DNA of 64,000 nt from Chromobotia macracanthus (lineage: Eukaryota; Chordata; Actinopteri; Cypriniformes; Botiidae), in contig JAZGTH010000087.1 of NCBI GenBank assembly GCA_036877525.1, positions 2,212,001-2,276,000 on the forward strand, given 5' to 3'. Made by a program: the position numbers and the translations under genes. The notes under the pieces are model-generated. The model worked only from the letters and a program-made list of their open reading frames with translations, was not told the DNA's origin and made no database searches. Positions 24,477 to 35,233 of this stretch are shown here, one piece after another; positions within the stretch are counted from its first letter, which is position 1, and the number at the start of each line of letters is the position of its first letter.

Positions 24477-24490
24477 GTGACCATGGCAAC
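24477..24490. promoter_or_regulatory. second RFX X-box in kcnh5 intron 6
   Basis: gtgaccatggcaac fits GTNRCC-(N2)-RGYAAC fully. It lies 1.2 kb downstream of the first X-box in the same intron. Binding is inferred. Confidence 0.5.
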
Positions 24491-25497
24491 AAATCTACAT
24501 AGCTCCCAGTTCTTGCATTGTGTGCATACCAGGAGCGAGATCAGTGATAAAAATGTCATACTTCTGTGTTCTTCTTTGGTTCTTCTGTGTCTTATAACCA
24601 AACGAGATGTGCTCAAGTTTGAATAAATGGAAGCCTAAATTAGATTTTCAATTAATGCAACTCATGACAAAGTTAGATGGGATTGTGAACATAAAGAGCT
24701 TCATTTGCCAACTGTGCTCATATGCAACGAATTTGTTTTGGCTTTCAGGTAAATTTTGGTCTGTTCATAGTCTGATTCAGAAATATCTTTATTCCCCCAA
24801 ATTAATTAGTTTTGGCTTGCAGAAGCACTTACATATATCTACCAAAAGACAAATAAAAAGAATATATGTACACAAACAGAGTAAACCGAAAAAGTGTTGT
24901 TCAAGTGTATGCAAATTGGGCATAGTGTATTGCAACAGTATAAAATAAATATGTTTTTACGCAATGTATTGTGTAATATTTTTATTGCCAGAGAGAATAC
25001 TGTGCTGTTAATATCAGCTATATTAACGGTTATGTATGTGTAACTGCCCTTTAGGGACAAATATTCTTGTGTCTGAATGCTTTGGTGTCCAGGGCTTTAT
25101 AATACAGAACCTGAGGGTAAAGTACACTGCAAAAATAATTTCTTAATCTATATTTTAGTCTTAATCAGTATTTTTCCAGCAAGATATCTAAACAGCCCTA
25201 AAACAGGATACATTTATTAAAGAAGCTACATTGCATAATATAATAGGATCTTTAATTTTTTTAACTTGGTTTAAGCAGAAATCTAACAAACTCAAATACT
25301 GTGTTTATTTAATGCAAGAAAAATAAAACTTGTTAACGGGAAATAAAATAACTTAATATCACATATACTTGACAAAAACAGGCACTGTTAACACAGTCTT
25401 GCGTTTTTTAAGTAATTGCACTATATTTTCACTGGATAATAGGACAAAACACTGGTTATTAATTTTTTTTTTGCAGGGAGTGTGTGGCCTGGGTGTG

Positions 25498-25527
25498 TAA
25501 AAACAAACAAACAAACAAACAAACAAA
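25498..25527. repeat. (AAAC)n microsatellite
   Basis: About seven tandem aaac units. Simple repeat in intron 6. Confidence 0.95.
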
Positions 25528-26390
25528 GCTATAATACAGCTTCAGAATATAGTGTGTTCAAATATAGTGTGTGAGATATAAGGATTCTTTTTACATTTGA
25601 TAAACGAGACATCTCTTTGTTTTAGAGAGTATATATTAGGACAACAAAAATAAATACTTGTTGTAGGATACTTCACTATTTTAACCCTCAGTTTTTTTAA
25701 TTACAGCATGCTCTGTTGACACTTTAATTTAAAAAAAAATCTCTACTAATGTCCAGCTCAGAGATTATTTTATGTATGTGATGTTTTGATGTGAATGGTC
25801 TGTCTTTGTCTTTCTGATATAGGATCCCATTGCAGATTCTTCTGCAGTGGGCCACATGCCAGCTGCGGCCCACTCACCACGAAACGCCACACGTGCAGAG
25901 GACTCAGTGCTGCCTGTGAGTTAACTCCTTTTCTAACTGGCCGTTATAAGAGAGACTCTCCTTTATTGTGTTGTTTATGGCCTCTCTGCCCCATTTTCAT
26001 ATTTGCACAACGTTTCAGTCTCCCCTATTCAGTGTAGAAAACATGCTCTAATGGCTCTCTAATTTATACCAATGTTGCTTTGAATGTTGCACTCCTTAGT
26101 GGGTTTGTTTTCCAAAATGTGTTTAGATGTGCTGTCAGATTTGAATTGTCTCACAAACTTCATTCCCCATGCCTTGCCTGCGTTTTTGGTGAATAGCTAA
26201 TAATGTTTGTCTTCCATTATCTAATGACACAACTCTGAGAGTGTCACATCTAACCGAACATTTATGAGCACACATAACCTTCTAATGTTCAGATGCGATG
26301 CAGGGAAATTTCATCACTGTCCACTGACACGGCCGAGTTACAAACGCATCACGGTTTACATTACACGGTTTAAATGCTAAATAAGCGCAC

Positions 26391-26398
26391 ATGCAAAT
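26391..26398. promoter_or_regulatory. octamer (POU) motif
   Basis: atgcaaat is a perfect octamer; the next bases (atgcaaatta) create an adjoining homeodomain core. It sits inside a 500-bp block of intron 6 that looks less degenerate than its surroundings. Confidence 0.35.
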
Positions 26399-26944
26399 TA
26401 GGCCCCAAGAATGATAAATGACTAAGAAAAGTATCCATTAGGAATTGCACTGCCTGGAGAGTTGCATGTGCACAAAATTAGCATCAGCTCTTCTATGCTG
26501 TAATAAGAGCCTTAGGTTTTCATGCAGTAACGCAGAGTGAGCGCATCTATTTTTACCTTGCTTCCTCCGTGTCAGTGTCTGGGGAAAATTGCTCCTTTCA
26601 GGAACATAAAGCACGTTTGAGAAATTAGCCTTTTGATTACGTGACAGCTGGAACAAAAAGGCAGAAATCCGCAGTGGAGGAAATGCTAATTAAAGCTGCG
26701 AGGTATCACGGCCACTATTTATAAACAGCTCTGGTCTGACAGTCTGCTTCCAAAGCAGATGAGGATGCAACAGTTAGGTAAACTTACATCTCAGTTCCTC
26801 ATTCTCATCCTGTCTTCTTATGAAGTGAGTTCCGTCAAGGGTTGATGCACAGAATGTGTTGTTCCATTTGGAACACATGAGAACCTTAAGCCATCCTCTA
26901 AAAGCTGAAACAGAACCGTGCTGTGAAACATTTGGGACAAAACT

Positions 26945-27175
26945 AGAGCTAGTACCCAGCTAACAGGGAACGTTAAGGGAACTTTCATAACTTTCAGTAA
27001 CATTTTTTTAAAGATTATGCAATTACTAGGACCAAATATTCTAATGTTTATGGAACATTTTTATAATTTATATTTTGTTATATGTTATTGCGCCCAGGAA
27101 ATATTCTTAGAACAATGATCTCAGAACATCCTTATGATGTTTTCTGTTGGATAACAACTAGTAGTGGACTACAAT
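26945..27175. repeat. probable dispersed repeat (gggaacgtt type)
   Basis: The block starts agctaacagggaacgttaag and ends near atgttttctgttggataac, with repeated gaac/gttc words. It resembles a common fish interspersed repeat built of gggaacgttc units. Diverged; family uncertain. Confidence 0.4.
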
Positions 27176-28405
27176 AGTAGAAGTACAGCAACTAAGCACC
27201 CTTTCATAGCATACAGAGATACTCTCAGCTCTGTTATTTACATACTTTACTATATTTAAATGTTCCCTCTCACATCATAGACAAAAAGTAGGAATAAAAG
27301 TTGTATATTCAGTGTTGGCCTACCAGTCAGTTAAAGCTCTATTTGTGTATGTTAAAAAACATCTAACAAATATACGTTAATCAGCGTGAGATTTAACACC
27401 TATAATCTGCACTGGGCTGAGGTTGACAAGTAATGTTTAAGCTTTTGTTTGAAGAGATACAGCTCGTGTGTGGGTGTATCTGAGTAAACCATCCTCTATT
27501 TTGCTTTCTAAGCCAAGAAAGATTATATCTATTACTCTTTACAACATACATCCACTGTTAATTGTTCTTTCACACAATTTTTGTTCACAAAGAACTTGAG
27601 CTATCAATAAATATCAATAGCCTAGCTCATTCAGAAGATCTAAGATTCTTCTATTGTATGATCAGCCAAGGAACCACAGAGGACCGCCCATGTTCTCCTC
27701 TATCTCTGACATGAAAGGTGTCAGATCAAGGGAACTATAGGCTGAGAGAGCAGCTGTGGAATTATATGACGCAGATACACCTGCAATTTTTCATGTTGGG
27801 GTGAATATGGACGATCATACCTTCATCTAACTTTAAATCTAATTTTAAAGTCTTGACCTGTCTTACATTAACTACAGTATGTCCTTCAAGTGCATCTTAT
27901 GAAGAGCATGTATACGTTGGCCCTGAATACATATTTGGATGCTCATGGACTAATAGATACATTGTTCAAAATTAGAAGAAAAGTATTTTGGCACTTTCAG
28001 GTTGTGGGACAGGATCTTAGATAATACGACATGTTGTTATGTTGACAGGATTTTACCTTGGCTAAGAAAAGTGAAGTAATATATATCTGGTATAAGTTTG
28101 CAGATGCCACTTAGTTTGATATTTTGTGTCTAATTCAATGAGCCTGTCATATTTTTAAAATTTCCAAAAACTATTGTAACTATTGTACAGTATAATGTTG
28201 ACTATTGTTTTCATGCATAATAATCGGGTTCTTATTGCATTATTGCATGATTGCATAATCATGCAATAATTTGCGTGTCTTCTCCCACAAATTACAGTAT
28301 TCATTCACTAGTTATTATGTGTTTTTACAGTCATATTAATATCTATGTTGAAAGTCATAGTTTCAACATTCTTCTACTCCTGATCATTTCTGTTTTCTTC
28401 TCTAG

Positions 28406-28835
28406 GGTCTGAGCAGCCTGTTCAGCTCGCTGAAGGTGGTACGATTGCTCCGTCTGGGTCGAGTGGCACGCAAACTGGACCACTATCTGGAATATGGTGC
28501 TGCTGTATTGGTGTTACTGGTGTGTGTCTTTGGTCTGGTGGCACATTGGCTGGCCTGCATCTGGTACAGCATCGGTGATTATGAGGTCATCGACGAGGCC
28601 ACCAACAGCCTCAAGACGGACAGCTGGCTTTACCAATTAGCTATAAGCATTGGCACGCCGTACCGGTACAATGCCAGTGGCTCTGGCCAATGGGAGGGCG
28701 GTCCCAGTAAGCACACCCTCTACATATCTTCTCTCTATTTCACCATGACAAGTCTCACCACCATTGGCTTTGGGAACATTGCCCCAACTACAGACGGAGA
28801 GAAGATCTTCTCTGTGGCCATGATGATGGTGGGCT
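28406..28835 (+). CDS. kcnh5: kcnh5 exon 7: S4, S5 and pore
   Basis: Encodes 143 residues (315-457) plus one base. It starts GLSSLFSSLK, then S4 VVRLLRLGRVARKLDHY (about 325-341) with regularly spaced arginines, S5 AAVLVLLVCVFGLVAHWLAC, the turret with sequon N403-A-S, and the pore YFTMTSLTTIGFGNIAPTT. The selectivity filter GFG is at 435-437. The start of S6 (IFSVAMMMVG) follows. The serine codon is split at t|gtaagt. The turret YNASGSGQWEGG is one residue longer than in human KCNH5 and closer in length to KCNH1. Acceptor ctctag. All key residues for a K+-selective voltage-gated pore are present. Confidence 0.96.
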
Positions 28836-28929
28836 GTAAGTATTCACCCATTTTTCTGCTTCTTGGATGTTCTATCTAAACTTCTTGGAGCTCAAGCATG
28901 GATGGATTTAATGAAACACTTCAGAAAAG

Positions 28930-29080
28930 ATACGATTGCTGGTCAGCTGTAAGGCTTTTTAACCAGCTACACCAGAAAGATGAGCAATAGTACATATTTA
29001 ACATTTGGTGAACAAAACCCACATAAGCCAGTGTGAACCAGCATGGAACAGATGCTGGTCTAAGCTGGTCTTTTCAGCGG
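28930..29080. repeat. probable dispersed repeat (ccagca/gctggt words)
   Basis: Contains aaccagctacaccagaaag, gtgaaccagcatggaac and atgctggtctaagctggtct. Such ccagcat...agctggt strings are part of a very abundant zebrafish-type interspersed repeat. Assignment is from memory of the motif. Confidence 0.4.
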
Positions 29081-30800
29081 GGAATACACTTTAAATTACA
29101 TTATATGAGAGCTTATTACATTCTCACCAGTCAAGGCATGTCAGGACCCATAAGTGCTATTAAAAAGCATTGCACACACATTGATGGCTATCATATAACA
29201 TCACATAATTTAATATATATTTCAGTTTTCCATCCTAGCAGGCTTTCTGTCTATAATGACATTTGCATCATGTCCTGATAAGACCTGGGATCTTTGAAAA
29301 CGTTTCCTGAAACTTCTGTCTTACGGTCGATCAGAAATGAACCACAGCCCCACTCTTTGCTCATGGTTGACTAGTCACCTGCTATAACTTTACGGTTCCT
29401 TCCCCGAAGATCTTAACTGGTCTGATGGTCCAGCGGTGGTGCTGACAAGCTTCCGGGTTGCTGAGCAGCTCCATCGATTACTCTAGAAGTCCACAGCGAT
29501 AGCAGGTAGCTGTGACTAAGCTGTGACTAGTAATGTTTGGTTGAAATGGCAAGCAATCGGCACCCAGGAGCATGACAAACATGAGTGAGTCAGCAAGAAA
29601 GGATGGCAGAGCTCATTTATGATTATAGGAGTTGAGGATGAGATATATTGAGCCACAATGTTTATGAGCTAAATGGCAGTTAGAATAACAATATACTATA
29701 ATAATATACCTTCTTACAGGTCAATAAGCTTAACTGCTTCACATAACTGTATATTTAACAGAATATGGCTTCTGATTTGCTATGATTTTGCCTTGTTTCT
29801 CAGCAGTTTCATGTTCCAGTGTGGACAGACATATTTCCTGTCTTTGTAAATATTGCATTTGGTCAGGACATTGTGTCACAACATATTGGCCAGCACAATG
29901 CAAATAAAAATTGTGTCTTTACAGTATTAATTGGAAAGCTGATTAAACATCATTTACACAAACATGATTTGTGAGGCTGGCTAATTTCCTGATGTTTAGT
30001 AACGCAGCTCTTGCTGTTGGTTTATCGCATGATTGTTCTGCGCAGTCTGAGCTTTCATAATGCTGTTTTCTGTACGCACACAAATGACAGCAGATGGGGA
30101 CGTGGCCCTGTGTTGTTTCTGTGGATTTATCTCACACGGCTACAGTATGGTACATTGTGTAGTTCTGGATTTTGTTGCATTAACCAAATCAAACTATTAC
30201 TAAATTATAATTAATTAGACATATTGCATTAATAAACCATGTGAATTCATAAAGATTAACGGATTTACTCACACAGAGTTTAGTTGCCAGTTCTCAGTGT
30301 GTAATAGCATATTTATGTTAATCACAGATCTTTGCATATACCTTTTGTGTGGTGCCGCTGAATCAGCATTCAATGTATAGTGTGAATAGGAGTGGATTTA
30401 GATTAGATCTGGGGAATTAGTGTTAGGTTAATTACCATGTATAAAGCCAGTTGTACTGATCTGGGCCTGTTTGTTTTAGTGAAATAGAGCTACTTCACTT
30501 CTTTTATTTGGTCTCTTGTTCTCTTTTGGTGCATAAATTTACTGTGTTCCTCTTTCACATAAATCTTAGGGATCTAGACTTGTTGAGGTTTTGTGTATCT
30601 GTGTGTGTGTGCCAGGCACACACTACAAGACTAAACCTCTGAGGTGAATCCCAACATTACAAAGTTGGATTTTGCAAGTTTTTGAAAATTGGACAAGACA
30701 ATGACAAAAAATCTATCCTATAAACCAGTGGGAATGAAGAGTGTTATCGCTAGTGACTTAAACTATCTATAGAATATAAACTATCTATATATTCTTCTAT

Positions 30801-30870
30801 ATAGTGCTATAGAAGAACCTTTTCTGGTTCCCAAAAGAACCTTTCAGTCAGAGATTCTTAAAGGGTGCAA
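30801..30870. repeat. gaacc-type interspersed repeat, copy 1
   Basis: atagaagaaccttttctggt followed by tcccaaaagaacctttcagt and gattcttaaag. This is the common teleost repeat built around agaaccttttgg..gaaccttt..ttcttaaa. Related copies occur at 48,205-48,440 and 55,617-55,845. Confidence 0.5.
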
Positions 30871-31621
30871 GACACATGCATTGCAATATTTCAGAGGAAC
30901 CTGAGTTAGAGCAGCATAACATTTAATGGTGTCAGGGGACACAGGAATGTGTGCTGAGTAAGGAAACTAATACTATATGCTTCAGGGCTCCTCTGGGCCA
31001 CATTGTCATGTGACTACTGCCTCTTAGGGCCTGATTCTACCAATAAACTTTCCATTCTTTGGCAGTGACCACAGCACTGCTGCAGCAGGGTCCAGTCAGC
31101 ATTAATAGCCTCACCCACGGGCTTTCCAAGGGTTTATGCGTTCTTGTTGCACCAGTATGATAGTGTCTCTATCTCATGGCACTCAGCAGTAGCCATTATG
31201 GCCCTCTGGTGCTTGTCTTTGAGCATTGTACTGTTGTAGGAGACTGTTACAGTCAGCACAGGGGAGACATTTAGCTTCAGCGAAGCAGACGATAACAGAA
31301 GAGGCAGATCTATGTCTAATAGAATAACTTCCTGTAAATTGCCATTATTTGTCAGTAGGTCTCTGTGCGCTCTCAGCGTGTCAACAAACAAACTGAGCAT
31401 CTCTTAGCAGCCGCATACCAAAGATGCGCCTTACTTTACTGATCTTGACACAAGGCAACAATTTACAAGGATATTTTGGTCATGTCACTACAAATAAGCC
31501 TGTCTTTGAGAAAAATCCAAAATTAAACACAATTTAAAGTTATTAAGACAAAATTCTACATGTTCTACTAATATATACTATAAATAGATAATTAAACTAA
31601 TTAATTGTGCATAGAAATAAA

Positions 31622-31672
31622 TTGAATGGATAGAATAGAATGAATAAATTGGATTGAATAGAATGGATAAAT
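31622..31672. repeat. degenerate (GAATR)n tract
   Basis: Imperfect tandem gaatagaatggata-type units, an old simple repeat. Confidence 0.7.
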
Positions 31673-31884
31673 GCATATTTATGGATGAGCTGGATGCATA
31701 GTTATGGCAAACCATTGTGCGGTCTATATTATCTTGTGGAAAGATTACATTCTTGGTCAATTAATGATAATAATGAGAAGAGCTATATTGACAGTATTAT
31801 TAAATGATTAGGTGTTATTAAGTAACATCAGCGATACAATGCAGGTATCTAATGCAAATCAAATCAAATGTCATTATTTCCAAC

Positions 31885-31987
31885 CATTCTTCCATATCCT
31901 TCTTTTCTTTCTTTCCTTCCTTTCATCCTCTGTCATTCCTTCCTTCCGTATTTCCGTCCTTCTGTTTTTCCTTCCTCCTTTCTTCCT
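31885..31987. repeat. pyrimidine-rich (CCTT)n-like tract
   Basis: About 100 bp of ccttccttt/ttccgtcc units, nearly pure pyrimidine on the plus strand; a degenerate microsatellite. Confidence 0.75.
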
Positions 31988-34838
31988 GACACGCTGAACT
32001 CCTGAGTTGTGTACACTCACTGCTGGTGCTCTGTTGAAATGCCCCTGCATCTTAAATGTTTATGCTAAAGAAGTGCAACTGTCCATCGGCTCATCCTCAG
32101 TGGCTCTCCTTTCCCACGACCTATCAACGTGACATGACTTGACAAGCATCTCAACAGTGATAACACTGAATGAAGATGGCAGATACGGCTTTAGGCATCA
32201 TACGAGAATTCAGGAGAAAGTGGCTCATGTGCACTGGTTGGCAAGTGCTTCCAGTTAATCACAGTTTCCTGTATGACCATTACAGAAATCTCTATTGGGC
32301 TGCATTCAGACATTTGTACATAGATAACTATGCTTGTTCAAATCAAATCGTTTTAAGGATTAATACATGAGTTAATTAAAGCAAAAGATTTAAATAAAAT
32401 GCCCTATCCTGTAATCACAAATGACTCCATGGTCCATTTGAGTCATTGCTGATTGGTCAGTGTTGAGAAAAGTAACATTACTCATGTGTTATCCTGTGGA
32501 ATGTAAACATCATCATCGAGTCTGACCAATCAGAGGTATCATCTCAGCATGCCCTGAACTGCTATTATTCTGTTTGCTATTTCTAAAATCAGGTGAACAA
32601 TGAGTTGAACACTTCAGTAATCCCACAAATAATTAGCCCGGTTAGATGGGTATTGGAAATCAGTTTCAGAGAGCTTTAAATTACTTTATGTTGGGTATGT
32701 TGTTGTCTTGTGAGACATCTGCAGCATTCCACTGGAAAAGTTATTTCCGCTCACCAATGCACAAATCTCTCAGATGTGTTTTGCTTCATATGTCAATAAG
32801 CAGCAGAATTCACAAATCAAGGACATGAGGCTTGTTTAGATCCAGTGTGTTAGACTGATGCATTCATGCGTTTGTGAAGTTATTGATCTGCTGTCTTGGA
32901 CTAATTACTGACTCTGCTCCGGCAGGCCAGATGCCGTTTCACCATTGCTTTCCAATAAAACCATGTGCTTCTCGTAACACCAGCTTTACCCAGTGCCGCT
33001 AGACATGAGGGATTGTATTTCCTCTGGATTTCAGGTCTAAATTTTAGGGGGTCCAGATGAGACTCTAAAACAATGAAAACGTATTAGAGAAAAATTCTAG
33101 TTTGCTCTGAATTGGTTAAAGATTTGTATTCGAATTAATTACACGCTTCGCTGATTAATTAATCAAATAAATCTCAATCAGCCACTTAACTGCTCATTAA
33201 TTGTAATAACGTTTATTTGACAGCCTTAATTTGAAGGGCAAATGAATTCAAATGATAAGGAACGATTGTGTATCCTGAATGTATAATTAATACTTAAAAA
33301 AGAAGTGTTAAATGCTTCCTTATTTTTTAGGCTAAATGATTAAATGTAAATGTGTCTCCTCTGCTTCCTTGAGCCTCATGATCATCTTTCTCTGTTTCTG
33401 CTAAGAAATTTTGGGTTTGCACCTATTGCAAGTGTCTAAGTGTAAGTGTCTAATCTTTAACTTACTGCTGTCACAGGAAACGTAACTACACAACCAATTG
33501 TGCAGCATCTTAGGGCTACCGAGGATAATGGATGTAACATATATAATACAATGCATCATTATATCTCCACACTGTACCGTAGGTGGGATGTAGAATCTGT
33601 CAGAAGATTAAAGTCCAGAGGTTATATTGATCTCAGTTACTGTATACATGGTTTAACCAGTCCATTTGAATGGCCGGTATATTGATCTTATAATCAATGT
33701 ATTACAGAAACAGTAACAATCAAGTTGTTGCCAAGCTGCCTTACTGAAGAACCGCACAACGCATGTGTGCTGTATTATTTATATATGATTTATATTATGA
33801 TTTTAATTATGTGCATCAGGTGCACACTGTGCCTCGTCACCATGCCTCACAAGCACCTGTTTACATCTCCTTCAGACAGTAGTTAATGACACGCTCTACA
33901 GGTGCCCTGATACACTCACAGGTGGGTCTGTTGTGCATCAGGCACTGCCATGGGGCAGTTAGGTTTGATTAGCCATGAGATTCAGACACCGGTCACACCA
34001 TCAAACCAGACACATTGTCTTGTTCCCCTTCTAACTGAGAAACGTGTTTCACTCACTCTTTACTGTAAATAGATTTATTACATAAACTATAAAAATATAA
34101 CACCTTCTGATTTTAACTACATTACATTTCAAGTATCTACAGCTTGAAAAACAATCCCCTGTGTTTAGTTATCTATTTGTGTTGGCAATGGATGATTTGT
34201 CTGTCTGTTTTTATCAGTCAACAGCCTGGCCAACATTTGGCAGCAAAGACATCAGTCCCTTGGTGCTTTTCCTGATCACCAGCAAACGTGTTGGGTCAGA
34301 TAATAAAAATATTGTGAACTGTTACGTGTGGAAAGGCCAGAGAGTTTCCCTCTGTTACTGCGTCATGGTGTAGCAAATATGACTGAGGGCCTCATCTGAG
34401 ATGCTGTATTGATTGTTGCATTGCCGAGAGGAGCAGGTTACTTAATGTAGGTGGGGAAGGAGGGTTGGTTTCGGGAAGATTGAGAGCGTGTTGTAAATCC
34501 CTCAGAAGCGGAGAGAGATCACTGACTTCACTTCTGAGAAGAGAATGAGTGTTCTGATAAATGCTGCAATCTCATTGGTTGAAATCAAACAAACAGAACC
34601 AGCTGATAATGAGCTGACCACAAATACTGCATTAAAGTTTGGCTTCGGTGCATGACATAGATTTCATTGCAAACTTTGTAGTTTTCATGGAGTTCGATTT
34701 TGTTTTATTTGCAACAATAAAAAATTCTGTGACTGCCCTTAAGAAAGAAAGTAGAAATCACAGATAAGATTATATCACAATTGTGTTTCCTAGACAACAG
34801 TTTGATTACAGAGAAAAAGAGCAAATTGCTCTCCTGCT

Positions 34839-35130
34839 TCTCAGATGTTTCTCCTGAGAAAAGATCTAGAAATCTCACAGCACAAATGCAGTTTCAGAAG
34901 CGATCTCAACAATTTCAAGAATTGTACTCGTATTTGCCAAGATACTAAAGTTTACTAAAGTTACGATTATTGAAGCTTTCGATATAAATTAAAATTTTTT
35001 CACTAAATTATTCAAAACGGAATTATTTCAGCTGTCCAATCCACATGATTTACAGCTCAATGCTCTTAATGTGTGTCAATTGGTTTGTTTTTCTATTTCT
35101 CCTAAGAAATTTTAGGAGAAACATCTGAGA
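34839..35130. repeat. 17-bp perfect inverted repeat bounding 292 bp
   Basis: tctcagatgtttctcct at 34,839-34,855 is exactly reverse-complementary to aggagaaacatctgaga at 35,114-35,130. The right end also forms its own hairpin (tttctcctaa...ttaggagaaa). This could be a small foldback element. It ends about 104 bp before the minisatellite. No target-site duplication was established. Confidence 0.55.
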
Positions 35131-35233
35131 CAGTGTTGATACATAAATGAAACAAAATTTGTTCTAGTCTCATCTGAGAAATAAATTCCCCTGGGTGACG
35201 GTGGAGCTCGCTCATGAGAAAACCCTGCACGAC

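Larger units (their letters stand above)
21912..28405 (+). other. kcnh5: kcnh5 intron 6
   Basis: 6,494 bp, donor gtaagc, acceptor ttcttctctag. It contains a 13-base G run (22,994-23,006), two RFX X-box palindromes (23,280-23,293 and 24,477-24,490), a recursive-splice-like junction at 24,748/24,749, an AAAC microsatellite (25,498-25,527), a motif-rich block (about 26,270-26,760) with an octamer, and a dispersed-repeat relic at about 26,945-27,175. Confidence 0.9.

Noticed and set aside
28836..28879. Extension of exon 7 past gtaagt (CKYSPIFLLL)
   Set aside because: Intronic read-through; the conserved VGSLLYATIFGN is restored only by splicing at 28,835 to 47,942.
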